DNA of 64,000 nt from Pectobacterium carotovorum (GCA_016415585.1 CP066552.1:4340001-4404000); one strand, 5' to 3'. Shown: positions 39,520-48,983, counted from the stretch's first letter. Translations and numbers: made by a program. The notes: a model not told the origin generated them from the letters alone.

Positions 39520-39772
39520 CATGCATAATTTTATTGCTATCGACTCATAAAATCATAATAACCAGCTAATAATAAATAATATTTTTATTTATCCACTGGG
39601 AGAGAGTTCAAGACGCGATGGGCGACAAAAACGAGATCGCGCTCACAAAATCTGTCGCCATTCAGAGACGCATTTATCAGATAAAATATTAATGATTATT
39701 AATCAATGAATTAAATGTCTCTTTTTTGCGACAGCAGAACCCCTGGAGTGTCGTGTTTTTCAGACAGCCTTA

Positions 39773-40423
39773 TCAAAGCTGTTGATTCAACATGCTTAAC
39801 CGGGCGCGGTAACCGTTACGAATATGCTGGCAAGCCGCCTCTTGTGCGGCGTCCTTATCACGCCGCACCAACGCTTCAACAATCGCCTGATGTTCACGCC
39901 GCGCTTCCTCGGTACGTTCCGTCGACTCATAGGTGGTTCCGCGCAGTAGTGACAGATGAATACGCAGATTTTCCAGCATCTCGTTCAGATAGGGATTATG
40001 CGTCGCCCGATAAATCTGCCGATGGAAAAGACGGTTGTGATCGTGCAGTTTTCTACTGCCGGTGAGCGTCTTCTCCACTTCAACCATATCTTGCAGTAGT
40101 TCCAGTTCTTCTGCCGACGCAGAAGCCACGGCGAGTTCCATCGCCAATCTCTCTAACCCTTCACGCACGGCGAAAAGCTGACGCAGCCGCTCATAGCTGA
40201 TCTGCGCAATCATCAGCCCGCGCTGCGGGCCCGGTTCCACCAATCCCAGCGCTTCAAGCCGATGCAATGCCTCACGAATCGGCGTACGGCTCAGCCCAAA
40301 CTGCTGCGCCAGCCGTGTTTCCTGCAAACGTTCACCAGGCAGCAGCTCGCCCTTCTCGATCGCGTTAATCAGTATCTCGAACGGCGACAGCGCCAGCTCT
40401 TTGTCGTTAAGTGTTAAGTTCAT
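39773..40423 (-). CDS. GntR-family (FCD subfamily) transcriptional regulator
   Basis: This is a 216-residue regulator with an N-terminal winged helix (LAQQFGLSRTPIREALHRLEALGLVE, about residues 43-68) and a C-terminal all-helical FCD effector domain. FCD proteins often sense carboxylic acids. It diverges from the MmgE/PrpD genes and is the likely controller of this island. A TGTATACA-centred palindrome lies in the divergent region and again before the ABC operon at 44561. The ligand is unknown; a dicarboxylate or succinyl adduct would fit the neighbours. Confidence 0.88.
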   Translation of the reverse strand: MNLTLNDKELALSPFEILINAIEKGELLPGERLQETRLAQQFGLSRTPIREALHRLEALGLVEPGPQRGLMIAQISYERLRQLFAVREGLERLAMELAVASASAEELELLQDMVEVEKTLTGSRKLHDHNRLFHRQIYRATHNPYLNEMLENLRIHLSLLRGTTYESTERTEEARREHQAIVEALVRRDKDAAQEAACQHIRNGYRARLSMLNQQL

Positions 40424-40662
40424 AATCCCTTGATATGTCGTGTGACGATCAAAACGGGAGCACGCGCAGACGGGTAAAACACCTCGCCTTTATGGCGGTT
40501 CGCGCATTTATGCTACGCCGTGGATCGTCATGCATTGAGAAAAATTCAAGTTTGCCCGACGCCCTGCCTTTAGCAAGATATCGAATCGCATATTTTGTGC
40601 TTAGCTTAGCGAAAAAGCGTCTTTGTCAGTGAATGGACGATTGCATATGCTTTTCGCCACAC

Positions 40663-40676
40663 ACTGTATACAAATG
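40663..40676. promoter_or_regulatory. Candidate regulator operator in the divergent region
   Basis: ACTGTATACAAATG contains the TGTATACA core and shares TGTATACAAATG with the perfect palindrome at 44479-44494. It lies 85 bases before the first MmgE/PrpD gene. Together the two sites suggest common control by the GntR/FCD regulator. Confidence 0.6.
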
Positions 40677-40760
40677 CATTCAACAAGACAAAACGTGAAT
40701 CCCAGAACCGTTCAACTGTGCTGGCAATATCATCGCGTTTTCGCCTAAGGAGCTCCTACG

Positions 40761-42113
40761 ATGTCTGCCACTCCGACGTTTCCTCGCGGCAACGCGCTCA
40801 GCCAGTTTATTCACACCGCCTCCACGATTACGATACCCGACGCCGTCTGGCACGAAGCCAAGCGAGCACTCATTGACTACCTTGGCGTCTCTATTGGCGC
40901 AGTAGGGGACGACGCGGCCAGCGCGGTTCAGCGCGTGGCACAACGCTGGCAGGCTCAGGGCAATGCGCAAATCATTCTCGGTGCGAAAACTACACCGTCG
41001 CTGGCAGCCCTGATCAACGGCACGCTGTCTCATGCGGCCGACTATGACGATACGCATCCGGCTGGCGCAGGACACCCCAGCGGCCCGTGCTGGTCTACCG
41101 CGCTGGCGATGGCGCAGCACTACGGCGCGGACGAGCGCACAACGCTTATCGCTTTCATCACCGGCTTTGAAGTCATGGCCAGACTGGGTGGCGGCTGGGT
41201 GCCCGGCGTGGGCCGCAACTTACAACGCCGAGGCTTTCACCCGACGTCGATTGTCGGGCGCGCGGGGGCTGCTGCCGTCGCCGCTTCCATTCTTCGCCTT
41301 GAACCCAACGCGATTGCCAATGCGTTGGGCGCAGCTGCGACCATGATGGGGGGATTACAGAAATCATCCGGTACGCACGGCAAACCGTTTCATGCTGGCA
41401 AAGCGGCAATGGACGGCATCACAGCAGCAGAACTGGCTGATGAGGGCTTTGTTGCCGCCCATCACTTTTATGAAACCGATGGCTGGGTGAAAACATTTGT
41501 GCAAGACGGTAGTGCCGTCATCCCGCCGCTCGATTTTGGCGAGAGCTGGGAGCTACTGGGTAACGGCTACAAGCTGTATGCCAGCTGTCGGGGAACGCAT
41601 GCATCAATCGAAACCGCGCTTAAGCTCTATCCACAGCTAAAAGGCCGCGCTATCGCCCGCATTCATGCCAAGGTCCATCCAATGGGGATGGTAAACGCTG
41701 GGACCGCCAACCCGCAAAATCCGCTGGAGAGCAAATTCAGCATTCCACACTGCATTGCGCTGGCGCTGAGCGGCTATCGCCTCAACGATACCGATTTCAC
41801 GCAGCAGACCGTCGACGACCCAGCACCGCGCCAACTGCTGTCGCGCTTGCAGATCGACGCAGTCGAGGGGCAATCGGCCAGTTCCGCGTTTATCGATATC
41901 GAACTGGAAGACGGCCAAACACTGCATGCGGAAACCGATGTTTATCGCGGCCATCCGCAAAATCCCCTGACCGACGCCGAGCTGCGTGCCAAGTTCGACG
42001 CCCTGGCTATTCCCGTGTTAGGAGAAGCCCGTAGCGATCGACTCTATCAGGCAGCTTTCCACTTTGAGCAGCCGGGTTCACTCGCAGCACTCACTGAGCT
42101 ATTAGCGGGCTAA
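40761..42113 (+). CDS. MmgE/PrpD family protein, first copy
   Basis: This is a 450-residue member of the MmgE/PrpD family, which includes 2-methylcitrate dehydratase, cis-aconitate decarboxylase and iminodisuccinate epimerase. The helical N-terminal domain carries LIDYLGVSIGA and the active-site segment HAADYDDTHPAGAGHPSG. KAAMDGITAAELADEGF and the C-terminal lid domain follow. AAGGAG precedes the ATG. It is not near prpBC genes, so propionate metabolism is not indicated. The related YxeQ of B. subtilis sits in the S-(2-succino)cysteine operon. I infer dehydratase- or epimerase-type chemistry on a carboxylate. Confidence 0.85.
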   Translation: MSATPTFPRGNALSQFIHTASTITIPDAVWHEAKRALIDYLGVSIGAVGDDAASAVQRVAQRWQAQGNAQIILGAKTTPSLAALINGTLSHAADYDDTHPAGAGHPSGPCWSTALAMAQHYGADERTTLIAFITGFEVMARLGGGWVPGVGRNLQRRGFHPTSIVGRAGAAAVAASILRLEPNAIANALGAAATMMGGLQKSSGTHGKPFHAGKAAMDGITAAELADEGFVAAHHFYETDGWVKTFVQDGSAVIPPLDFGESWELLGNGYKLYASCRGTHASIETALKLYPQLKGRAIARIHAKVHPMGMVNAGTANPQNPLESKFSIPHCIALALSGYRLNDTDFTQQTVDDPAPRQLLSRLQIDAVEGQSASSAFIDIELEDGQTLHAETDVYRGHPQNPLTDAELRAKFDALAIPVLGEARSDRLYQAAFHFEQPGSLAALTELLAG

Positions 42114-42176
42114 CGCGTTGCCGTTCGGCATAAACGATTCGATATAAAAATTTCACGATAACGACAGGATACTTTC

Positions 42177-43502
42177 ATGACCATTGCCCGCCAGCTTGCC
42201 CATAATCTGCTGGAATTTTCTCGCCAGACGTTCCCTGCCGACGTATTGGCACACGCACGAACCGCTGTGATTGACACGCTGGGCGTCACACTCGCCGGGG
42301 GGATTCAGGACGGCGCGCAAAAACTCAGGGCGGTGATAGTTCCCTCTGCTGCTGTGGGAAAGAGCCGGATTTTCGGTACGGACCTCAAACTCAACGCGCT
42401 GGACGCCGCGTTGCTGAACGGCACATCTGCACATTTACTTGATTTTGACGATTCCAATTCCTGGCTGCACGGGCATATTTCCGTTGCCGTGCTTCCCGCG
42501 CTGCTGGCACTGGCTGATGAGCAGGAAGCCGATGGAGAAGCCGTCCTGCACGCCTATCTGTGCGGCTATGAAACCGCGGCACGCATGGGCAAAGCCGTCA
42601 GCCCTTTCCAATATCGCAACGGCTGGCACCCGACAACGTCCGTCGGCATTTTCGCGGGCGTAGCCGCCTGCGCGGTGCTGTTGAAGCTTAGCGAAGCAGA
42701 AACGGCGACCGCCTTTGCAATCACCGCATCGCTAGCCTCCGGCATAAAATCCAACTTTGGCAGCCAGACGAAATCACTGGCGGTCGGCCACGCCAACCGC
42801 AGCGCCGTCATGGCAGTATTATTGGCGCGTCAGGGATACAGTGCGGGAGATACCGCGTTTGAACATCACCACGGCTATTTCAACGTCTACAACCGTGCAG
42901 CTGAAAACGTCGACACCACGCCGTTAACCGAGCCCTGGTCTGCACCGTCCCATATTCTGGACCCCGTAAAAGGCAATAATTTTAAATATTTCCCCTGCTG
43001 CTACGCCATTCTGGCACCGCTGGACGGGCTGCTGGCGCTGCGTGAGGAAACTGGGCTGGCTCCCAAATCCTTGGAGCGCATTCAGATTGCCATTCACCCC
43101 ATTCGCTTTCCACATATCAACATTCCTACGCCAGATACACCGTTGGCAGGGAAGTTTAGCCTGCATTACTGCATTGCCCGCGCTTGGGTGCAAGGGAAGC
43201 TGACGCTGGATGATTTTATTGACGATACAGCACTACACGACCCAACCACGCAGTCGCTGATGGCACGCGTTGAGCTGATCTGCCATGACGAAACCACTAC
43301 GCATACGGCGCACGTCACGCTGGTGGCTCATGATGGGAACACCTATCATCGTCGCGTGACGGGCGCACTCGGCTCCAGCGCAGAGAACCCGCTGCCGGAC
43401 AACCTGATCGCGGAGAAATTTATCGATTGCGCCAGTCAGGCGTTGCCGCGCACCGAAGCGCTGGCGTTATACCAACGCCTGTTACGCGACGATTATCGTT
43501 AA
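42177..43502 (+). CDS. MmgE/PrpD family protein, second copy
   Basis: This second 441-residue MmgE/PrpD protein is 63 bases downstream of the first and clearly paralogous but diverged. Its equivalent segments are VIDTLGVTLAGG, HLLDFDDSNSWLHGHIS and GHANRSAVMAVLLARQGY. The acidic DFDD motif replaces the DYDDTHP of its partner. Two family members in tandem might act on different stereoisomers or form a mixed complex; neither is shown. It is in an operon with the TauE/SafE permease. Confidence 0.85.
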   Translation: MTIARQLAHNLLEFSRQTFPADVLAHARTAVIDTLGVTLAGGIQDGAQKLRAVIVPSAAVGKSRIFGTDLKLNALDAALLNGTSAHLLDFDDSNSWLHGHISVAVLPALLALADEQEADGEAVLHAYLCGYETAARMGKAVSPFQYRNGWHPTTSVGIFAGVAACAVLLKLSEAETATAFAITASLASGIKSNFGSQTKSLAVGHANRSAVMAVLLARQGYSAGDTAFEHHHGYFNVYNRAAENVDTTPLTEPWSAPSHILDPVKGNNFKYFPCCYAILAPLDGLLALREETGLAPKSLERIQIAIHPIRFPHINIPTPDTPLAGKFSLHYCIARAWVQGKLTLDDFIDDTALHDPTTQSLMARVELICHDETTTHTAHVTLVAHDGNTYHRRVTGALGSSAENPLPDNLIAEKFIDCASQALPRTEALALYQRLLRDDYR

Positions 43503-43517
43503 CAACAGGAAGGATGC

Positions 43518-44339
43518 TTGATACGCCTTGATCGCATCAGGCACTATCATTCGCTCTACCACGCGATGGGTTCCACCATGCTAGATCTTGTTCCACCCGA
43601 CATCTCTCCGCTCTTTGCCGGTATCCTGATTTTTTGCAGCTTCCTGACATCGGCGCTAACGGCAGCGCTGGGCTTGGGCGGCGGCGTCACCTTGCTTGCC
43701 ATCATGGGACTGGGTATGCCAGTCAGCAGCCTGCTGCCGGTTCACGGCATTGTCCAGCTAGGCTCCAACCTCAGCCGTAGCCTAATCCAACGTTTGTATA
43801 TCGTCTGGCCGCTGGCGCTGTGGTTTCTTATTGGCAGCGTCATTGGCATCGCAGTGGGTGCCCCTATTGCAGTCTGGATCCCAGACAACGTGGCAAAAAT
43901 CGCGCTGGCTCTTTTCATTCTGTGGTCAGTTTTTCGTAAACGTACCGCACCAAAACCGGTTAACCGGCTGTTCTTCATTCTGGGCGGCGCGCTCACCAGC
44001 CTCGGCACTATGATCGTCGGCGCAACAGGCCCGATGGTCGCCGGGCTTATCAGTTCTCAAGGGCTGACCAAACAGCCGCTGATCGCCACTCATGCGCTCT
44101 GCATGGTGTTACAGCACTGCTTGAAGATTCTGGCATTCGGGATGATGGGGTTTGCCTATCACGACTGGCTGCCGATGCTGGCCGCAATGATTGCCAGCGG
44201 TGTGCTGGGTACCTGGCTGGGCACGCGTCTGCTGGATAATCTGCCCGAAAAACTTTTCCGTACCACCTTTCGCCTCACCATGTTGATTCTCAGCGCTCAG
44301 CTCATTTGGCAAGGCGTACAAGGCCTGCTCGCTCACTAA
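43518..44339 (+). CDS. TauE/SafE (DUF81) family membrane permease
   Basis: This is a roughly 273-residue protein with eight or so membrane helices of the TauE/SafE family, whose members move sulfite, sulfoacetate and other small anions. The repeat motif LTAALGLGGGVTLLAIMGLGMPVSSLLPVHGIVQLGSNLSR and the later VGATGPMVAGLISSQGL mark the two halves. A TTG start at 43518 is chosen because AGGAAGG lies just before it; ATG codons at 43566 or 43578 are alternatives without ribosome sites. Its presence hints that a sulfur compound or carboxylate is handled. Confidence 0.78.
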   Translation: MIRLDRIRHYHSLYHAMGSTMLDLVPPDISPLFAGILIFCSFLTSALTAALGLGGGVTLLAIMGLGMPVSSLLPVHGIVQLGSNLSRSLIQRLYIVWPLALWFLIGSVIGIAVGAPIAVWIPDNVAKIALALFILWSVFRKRTAPKPVNRLFFILGGALTSLGTMIVGATGPMVAGLISSQGLTKQPLIATHALCMVLQHCLKILAFGMMGFAYHDWLPMLAAMIASGVLGTWLGTRLLDNLPEKLFRTTFRLTMLILSAQLIWQGVQGLLAH

Positions 44340-44349
44340 TCTCTCCCTT

Positions 44350-44388
44350 CTGTGCCTTGCTTAGCGTGCGAGGCACAGTTCTCTTTTC
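44350..44388 (+). terminator. Probable terminator after the permease gene
   Basis: CTGTGCCT and AGGCACAG form an 8-bp stem (44350-44357 with 44371-44378), followed by TTCTCTTTTCC. It starts 11 bases after the stop codon. Confidence 0.6.
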
Positions 44389-44478
44389 CCCTTCACGTTA
44401 TCCCCAAAATGGCTATATCCACTATTCAGCTTTAGATAGAGAAATATGCTATTTGCCATTTGAATGTAACATTGAGAA

Positions 44479-44494
44479 CATTTGTATACAAATG
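44479..44494. promoter_or_regulatory. Perfect palindromic operator before the Aap-like operon
   Basis: CATTTGTATACAAATG is a perfect 16-base palindrome 67 bases before the binding-protein gene. It shares TGTATACAAATG with the site at 40663-40676. The size and symmetry suit a GntR/FCD dimer. Confidence 0.7.
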
Positions 44495-44560
44495 AACGCA
44501 CCATAATAAAAACAATTAATTACAACACGTTAAAACAACACCGACTATTCTGAGGATACT

Positions 44561-45613
44561 ATGCTGAGAAAACTACTCTCATTGACGACCGCCACAGCGC
44601 TAACTTTAGGGAGTCTCCTGCTGCCTGTTGCTCAGGCCACTGCCGCTGACGCTGGAAATGGTGAAACACTCAAAAAAATCAAAGCACGCGGTGAGCTGGT
44701 TTGCGGCGTGCACCCGGCGCGCCACGGCTTTTCTGCGATTGATAGCAAAGGACAGTGGACCGGGCTGGACGTCGATTATTGCCGCGCGTTAGCTGCCGCT
44801 ATTTTTGGCGATGCCAACAAAGTACGTTTTGCCGCCCTGTCTACCGCACAGCGCTTCCCGGCGATTCAGTCTGGTGAAGTTGACGTGCTGTCACGCAATA
44901 TCACTGCCGATTTGTCGCGCGATACGTCGCTGGGCCTGAACTTCGCACCGCCGACCTTCTATACCGGAACAGGCTTTATGGTGCGCACCAGCGCCAATGT
45001 GAAGAAGGTGGAAGATTTGGACGGCGCAACCGTCTGCATCACACCGGGCAGCAGCACCGAACGCAACGTGGCGCAGATTTTTGCATCACGCAACCTGCAT
45101 TACACCCCAGTGGTCATCGAGAACAATAAAGAGTACGTCGCAGCCTACCTGTCTGGACGCTGCGATGTCATTGCCCGCGATAAAGTGGCGCTGCCCGGCG
45201 TGCGCACCTTCGACGCGGAAAAGCCCTCTGACCACGTCATTCTACCGGGGATTTACTCAAAAGAGCCGTTGGCAATGGCAGTCCGTCAGGGTGACGACCA
45301 GTGGTACGACATCGTGAAATGGGTGGTGTATGCCACGTTCAACGCGGAAGAGATGGAAATCGGCCAGCAGAACGTGGACAGCAAGCTCAAATCAACAGAC
45401 CCGGATATACAGGCACTGCTTGGGGTCACTGGCGATTACGGTCAGAAGCTGGGATTGAATAACCAGTGGGCTTACAACCTGATTAAGCAGGTAGGCAATT
45501 ACGGCGATATTTATAACCGCCACTTCGGGCCAGATACTCCGGCACCACTGGAGCGCGACCTGAATAATCTCTGGACGAAAGGCGGTCTGCTCTACGGCCT
45601 GCCCATTCGTTAA
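44561..45613 (+). CDS. Periplasmic amino-acid binding protein, AapJ-like
   Basis: This is a 350-residue solute-binding protein of the SBP_bac_3 family with a signal peptide ending AQATAAD (about residue 29). It is longer than typical 250-residue amino-acid binding proteins and has the AapJ/BztA layout: GVHPARHGFSAIDSKGQWTGLDVDYCRALAAA, then the conserved ITPGSSTERN. Cysteines in LVCGVH, VDYCRAL, ATVCITP and SGRCDVI may pair. Aap systems of rhizobia import many L-amino acids. A hairpin (45628-45659) follows it. Confidence 0.88.
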   Translation: MLRKLLSLTTATALTLGSLLLPVAQATAADAGNGETLKKIKARGELVCGVHPARHGFSAIDSKGQWTGLDVDYCRALAAAIFGDANKVRFAALSTAQRFPAIQSGEVDVLSRNITADLSRDTSLGLNFAPPTFYTGTGFMVRTSANVKKVEDLDGATVCITPGSSTERNVAQIFASRNLHYTPVVIENNKEYVAAYLSGRCDVIARDKVALPGVRTFDAEKPSDHVILPGIYSKEPLAMAVRQGDDQWYDIVKWVVYATFNAEEMEIGQQNVDSKLKSTDPDIQALLGVTGDYGQKLGLNNQWAYNLIKQVGNYGDIYNRHFGPDTPAPLERDLNNLWTKGGLLYGLPIR

Positions 45614-45627
45614 TTCGCTACACCATC

Positions 45628-45659
45628 GGCATCAGCCCGGAAATCTCTGAGCTGATGCC
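45628..45659 (+). other. Intercistronic hairpin after the binding-protein gene
   Basis: GGCATCAGC and GCTGATGCC form a perfect 9-bp stem with no T tract. Such hairpins after binding-protein genes often protect the upstream mRNA so that more binding protein than permease is made. It also buries the first in-frame ATG of the next gene (45655). Confidence 0.6.
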
Positions 45660-45738
45660 ATGCCATCGCATTCACGCCCTACCGCTATCAGATCGCATGT
45701 TGAGCAGCGGTACTGACCAGAAGAAAAGACCGCCGGTA

Positions 45739-46962
45739 ATGAAATCATCACAGAAGACGCTATCGTCAGCCTCTGCACCACCGTGGCTGGGAACACTACC
45801 TTATTCGCGCCGTCTGTTGAATGCGTTTGACAGCAAGTCCCTACGCGCCTGGATTTATCAGTGCCTGCTCGGCCTCCTGATTGTCGCTTTCAGCTACTGG
45901 CTGTACGCCAACGTGGTCGAAAACCTGCGTTCGCAAAACATTGCCACCGGCTTCGGTTTTCTTGATCACACCGCACAGTTTGAGATTGGTGAAAAGCTCA
46001 TCGCGTTTACCCCGCGAGACAGCTATCTGCGCGCACTTGGCGTCGGGTTATTGAATACCCTGTACGTCACGCTCTGCGGCATCGTACTCGCCACGTTGCT
46101 CGGTTTCTCCGTCGGGATCGCCCGCGTCTCCCGCAACTGGCTACTGGCGCGGCTTGCCGGGGGATACATCGAGCTGATGCGCAATATCCCCGTGATCTTG
46201 CAGGTGATTTTCTGGTCGGTGGTGATCCGTAATTTGCCCTCGCCACGCGACGCCATCGAGCTTGGTAGCCTGGGATTTCTGACCAATCGCGGGCTGTCTT
46301 TTTCCGTCCCCGCCGCGCATCACGGCTGGCTGTGGACGGGGATCGCGCTACTCGCCGCCGTCCTGATTAGTCTGATCCAGAAGCGCGTGGCCCGCTACAT
46401 GCGGGAAAATGCGGGCCGCTCTCTGCCTACAGGTCGCCTGACGCTGGCCGCAATCATCGGGTTACCGCTGCTGGTCTGGTGGCTTTCTGGCGCTCCAGCA
46501 GAGCTTGACCGACCTATCCTGCGCGGCTTTAACTTCCGCGGTGGCTTTACCGTCAGCCCTGAATTCACTGCGCTGCTGCTTGGCATTGCGCTCTATTCCT
46601 CTGCGTTTATCGCGGAAATCGTGCGGGCAGGCATTCAATCTATCCCCAAAGGCCAACTGGAAGCGGCGCGCGCGCTGTCTTTTTCGCCCTGGCATATGAT
46701 GCGCCATATCATCATTCCACAGGCCATGCGCGTCATCGTTCCACCGTTGACCAGCCAATATGTCAGCCTGTCAAAAAACAGCTCAATCGCAGTCGTGGTG
46801 GGTTACCCAGAGCTGGCAAACATCAGTAACACGCTGATGAATCAGACCGGTCAGGCGCTCGAAGTGATTGCCATCATGATGGTGGTTTACCTGACGGTCA
46901 GCATCGTGACATCGCTGCTGATGAACCTGTTTAACCGCGTCGTCGCCATCAAAGAGCGCTGA
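45739..46962 (+). CDS. Amino-acid ABC permease, AapQ-like
   Basis: This is a roughly 407-residue inner-membrane permease with the long periplasmic insertion typical of AapQ/BztB. The EAA loop reads IPKGQLEAARALSFSPWHMMRHIIIPQAMRVIVPPLTSQYVS. The frame is open from 45655, but those ATGs lie in a hairpin or lack ribosome sites. MKSSQK at 45739 gives the family length, though its ribosome site is also poor, so the start is uncertain. It ends 10 bases before the AapM-like gene. Confidence 0.85.
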   Translation: MKSSQKTLSSASAPPWLGTLPYSRRLLNAFDSKSLRAWIYQCLLGLLIVAFSYWLYANVVENLRSQNIATGFGFLDHTAQFEIGEKLIAFTPRDSYLRALGVGLLNTLYVTLCGIVLATLLGFSVGIARVSRNWLLARLAGGYIELMRNIPVILQVIFWSVVIRNLPSPRDAIELGSLGFLTNRGLSFSVPAAHHGWLWTGIALLAAVLISLIQKRVARYMRENAGRSLPTGRLTLAAIIGLPLLVWWLSGAPAELDRPILRGFNFRGGFTVSPEFTALLLGIALYSSAFIAEIVRAGIQSIPKGQLEAARALSFSPWHMMRHIIIPQAMRVIVPPLTSQYVSLSKNSSIAVVVGYPELANISNTLMNQTGQALEVIAIMMVVYLTVSIVTSLLMNLFNRVVAIKER

Positions 46963-46972
46963 GGAGCACTGA

Positions 46973-48082
46973 ATGTTATTTCCGGTACTGTCACTCTCCG
47001 CCGTTCCCAGCCGCTTACGCACGCCGCTGCTGTGGCTGCGTCGCCACCTGTTCAGCAGCGTGCCGCAAACCGTACTCACACTGCTACTAGCGGTGCTGAT
47101 GTGGAACGTCGGCAATAAACTGCTGCACTGGGGCATTCTCGATGCCGTGTGGTACACCACTGACCCAGACATCTGCCGTGTAGCCGCTGGTGCCTGCTGG
47201 GCGGTAATCGTGGAAAAACATCGCCCCATCCTGTTTGGCCTTTATCCTTACGATGAACACTGGCGTCTGGTGTTGGCGATGGGAATCTGGTTTCTGGCGC
47301 TTGGCCTGTCGCTGATGCCGCGCTTCTGGCATTCGCGCATCCTCTTACCGCTGTGGATCGTCGCGGTAGTGAGCATCGCCATCCTGATGTCTGGTGGCGT
47401 GTTTGGCCTATCTTACGTGCCTTCCAGCGAATGGGGCGGACTGCCGCTGACAATTCTGTTGTTTAGCGGCACGGTCGTCATCGGTATGCCGGTTTCGGTT
47501 TTATTGGCGTTAGGCCGACGCTCACCGCTGCCCTTTCTGCGCGGTCTGTCGGTTATTTTTATCGAAGGCCTGCGCGGCGTACCGCTCATCACGATTCTGT
47601 TCGTCGCGGTTAACGTCTTCCCGTTATTTCTGCCCGCAGGCATGGAAATCAACAAGCTACTGCGCATCATCATCGGCATCGCGCTGTTTTTCGCCTGCTA
47701 TCAGGCTGAGGTGATTCGCGGTGGTTTACAGTCCGTTCCACGCGGGCAATACGAAGCGGCGATGGCGCTCAACCTCGGCTATTGGCACACGACGACCAAA
47801 ATCATCCTGCCGCAGGCGCTGCGTATCTGCCTGCCCGCCATGACCAACCATATTATCGCCGCCATGAAGAATACTTCATTCGTCATCATTATCGGGCTGT
47901 TCGACATCCTCACCGCCACCAGTTCGGTGATGCAGGACCCGCTATGGCGGCGTTATTACATTGAAACGTACCTTTTCATCTCGGCTATCTATCTGCTGTT
48001 TGGCTTCTTGCTCTCACGCTACGCGCTGTGGGTGGAAAAACGCATCGATGCCAGCCGTAACCCAGAAACGTATCACGGTTAA
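46973..48082 (+). CDS. Amino-acid ABC permease, AapM-like
   Basis: This is a 369-residue permease, the usual partner of AapQ-type proteins. Hydrophobic N-terminal helices come first, then the EAA loop VPRGQYEAAMALNLGYWHTTTKIILPQALRICLPAMTNH. TGAGGAGCACTG before the ATG supplies the ribosome site. It should pair with the AapQ-like protein to form the membrane channel. Confidence 0.88.
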   Translation: MLFPVLSLSAVPSRLRTPLLWLRRHLFSSVPQTVLTLLLAVLMWNVGNKLLHWGILDAVWYTTDPDICRVAAGACWAVIVEKHRPILFGLYPYDEHWRLVLAMGIWFLALGLSLMPRFWHSRILLPLWIVAVVSIAILMSGGVFGLSYVPSSEWGGLPLTILLFSGTVVIGMPVSVLLALGRRSPLPFLRGLSVIFIEGLRGVPLITILFVAVNVFPLFLPAGMEINKLLRIIIGIALFFACYQAEVIRGGLQSVPRGQYEAAMALNLGYWHTTTKIILPQALRICLPAMTNHIIAAMKNTSFVIIIGLFDILTATSSVMQDPLWRRYYIETYLFISAIYLLFGFLLSRYALWVEKRIDASRNPETYHG

Positions 48083-48124
48083 GCGATAGCCGTTGATGAA
48101 AACACAGACAGGAGCTTTGTTATC

Positions 48125-48925
48125 ATGAGCTTAGCCGCAGACGCTTTCGTTACAGACAATGCAGTGACAAACAGTATCGTTACAAACAACAACGTCATTA
48201 TTGAGATCGACGCTGTCAGCAAGTGGTACGGTGCATTTCAGGCGCTGAATAACGTGACGCTGAACGTAGAGAAGGGAGAACGCGTGGTGATTTGCGGCCC
48301 TTCCGGCTCCGGCAAATCCACGCTCATCCGCTGCATTAATCGATTAGAAGAGCACCACGACGGGCATATCCGCGTGAACGGCATTGAAGTTAACGACAAT
48401 ATCAAGAACATCAACCGCGTGCGCTCCGGCATCGGTATGCTGTTCCAGCAGTTCAATTTGTTTCCCCACCTGAGCGTGCTGGATAATCTGACGATCGGCC
48501 CGACGCTGGTCAAACAGCGTAAGAAGCAGGAAGCCATTGATTTAGCGATGCACTACCTGAAAAAGGTGCATATCGCCAATCAGGCGCATAAATTCCCGCT
48601 ACAGCTCTCTGGCGGCCAGCAGCAGCGCGTGGCCATTGCCCGGGCACTGTGCATGCAGCCGGAAATTATGTTGTTTGATGAGCCCACGTCTGCGCTGGAC
48701 CCAGAGATGATTAAAGAGGTGCTGGATGTGATGCTCGATCTGGCGGAATCCGGCATGACGATGATCGTCGTCACCCATGAAATGGGTTTTGCCAAAACGG
48801 TCGCGGACAAAGTCATTCTGATGGCAGATGGCAGCATTGTGGAATCCGCCCCGCCGCAAGACTTCTTCAACACGCCATCACACCCGCGTACGCGCCAATT
48901 CCTGGATCAGATTCTGAGCCATTGA
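48125..48925 (+). CDS. Amino-acid ABC ATPase, AapP-like
   Basis: This is a 266-residue ATPase of the GlnQ type. Walker A is GPSGSGKST, the signature [15 protein letters not shown], Walker [12 protein letters not shown], and the switch histidine is in VVTHEMGFA. About 25 extra N-terminal residues rich in Thr, Val and Asn ([16 protein letters not shown]) are unusual. It completes the operon and converges with the amidohydrolase gene. Confidence 0.92.
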   Translation: MSLAADAFVTDNAVTNSIVTNNNVIIEIDAVSKWYGAFQALNNVTLNVEKGERVVICGPSGSGKSTLIRCINRLEEHHDGHIRVNGIEVNDNIKNINRVRSGIGMLFQQFNLFPHLSVLDNLTIGPTLVKQRKKQEAIDLAMHYLKKVHIANQAHKFPLQLSGGQQQRVAIARALCMQPEIMLFDEPTSALDPEMIKEVLDVMLDLAESGMTMIVVTHEMGFAKTVADKVILMADGSIVESAPPQDFFNTPSHPRTRQFLDQILSH

Positions 48926-48930
48926 TAAGC

Positions 48931-48965
48931 AAAAAAATATCCGCGTCGAGGAATCGGCGCGGATA
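48931..48965 (-). terminator. Terminator of the reverse-strand lyase operon
   Basis: TATCCGCG and CGCGGATA form an 8-bp stem (48938-48945 with 48958-48965). On the reverse strand it is followed by seven T residues, 18 bases after the amidohydrolase stop. The forward side has no T tract. Confidence 0.85.
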
Positions 48966-48983
48966 GCATGGCTTAACCGTGAA

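Noticed and set aside
40761..43502. Call of the two genes as 2-methylcitrate dehydratase PrpD
   Set aside because: No prpB, prpC, prpE or prpR gene is nearby, and the family covers several different reactions.
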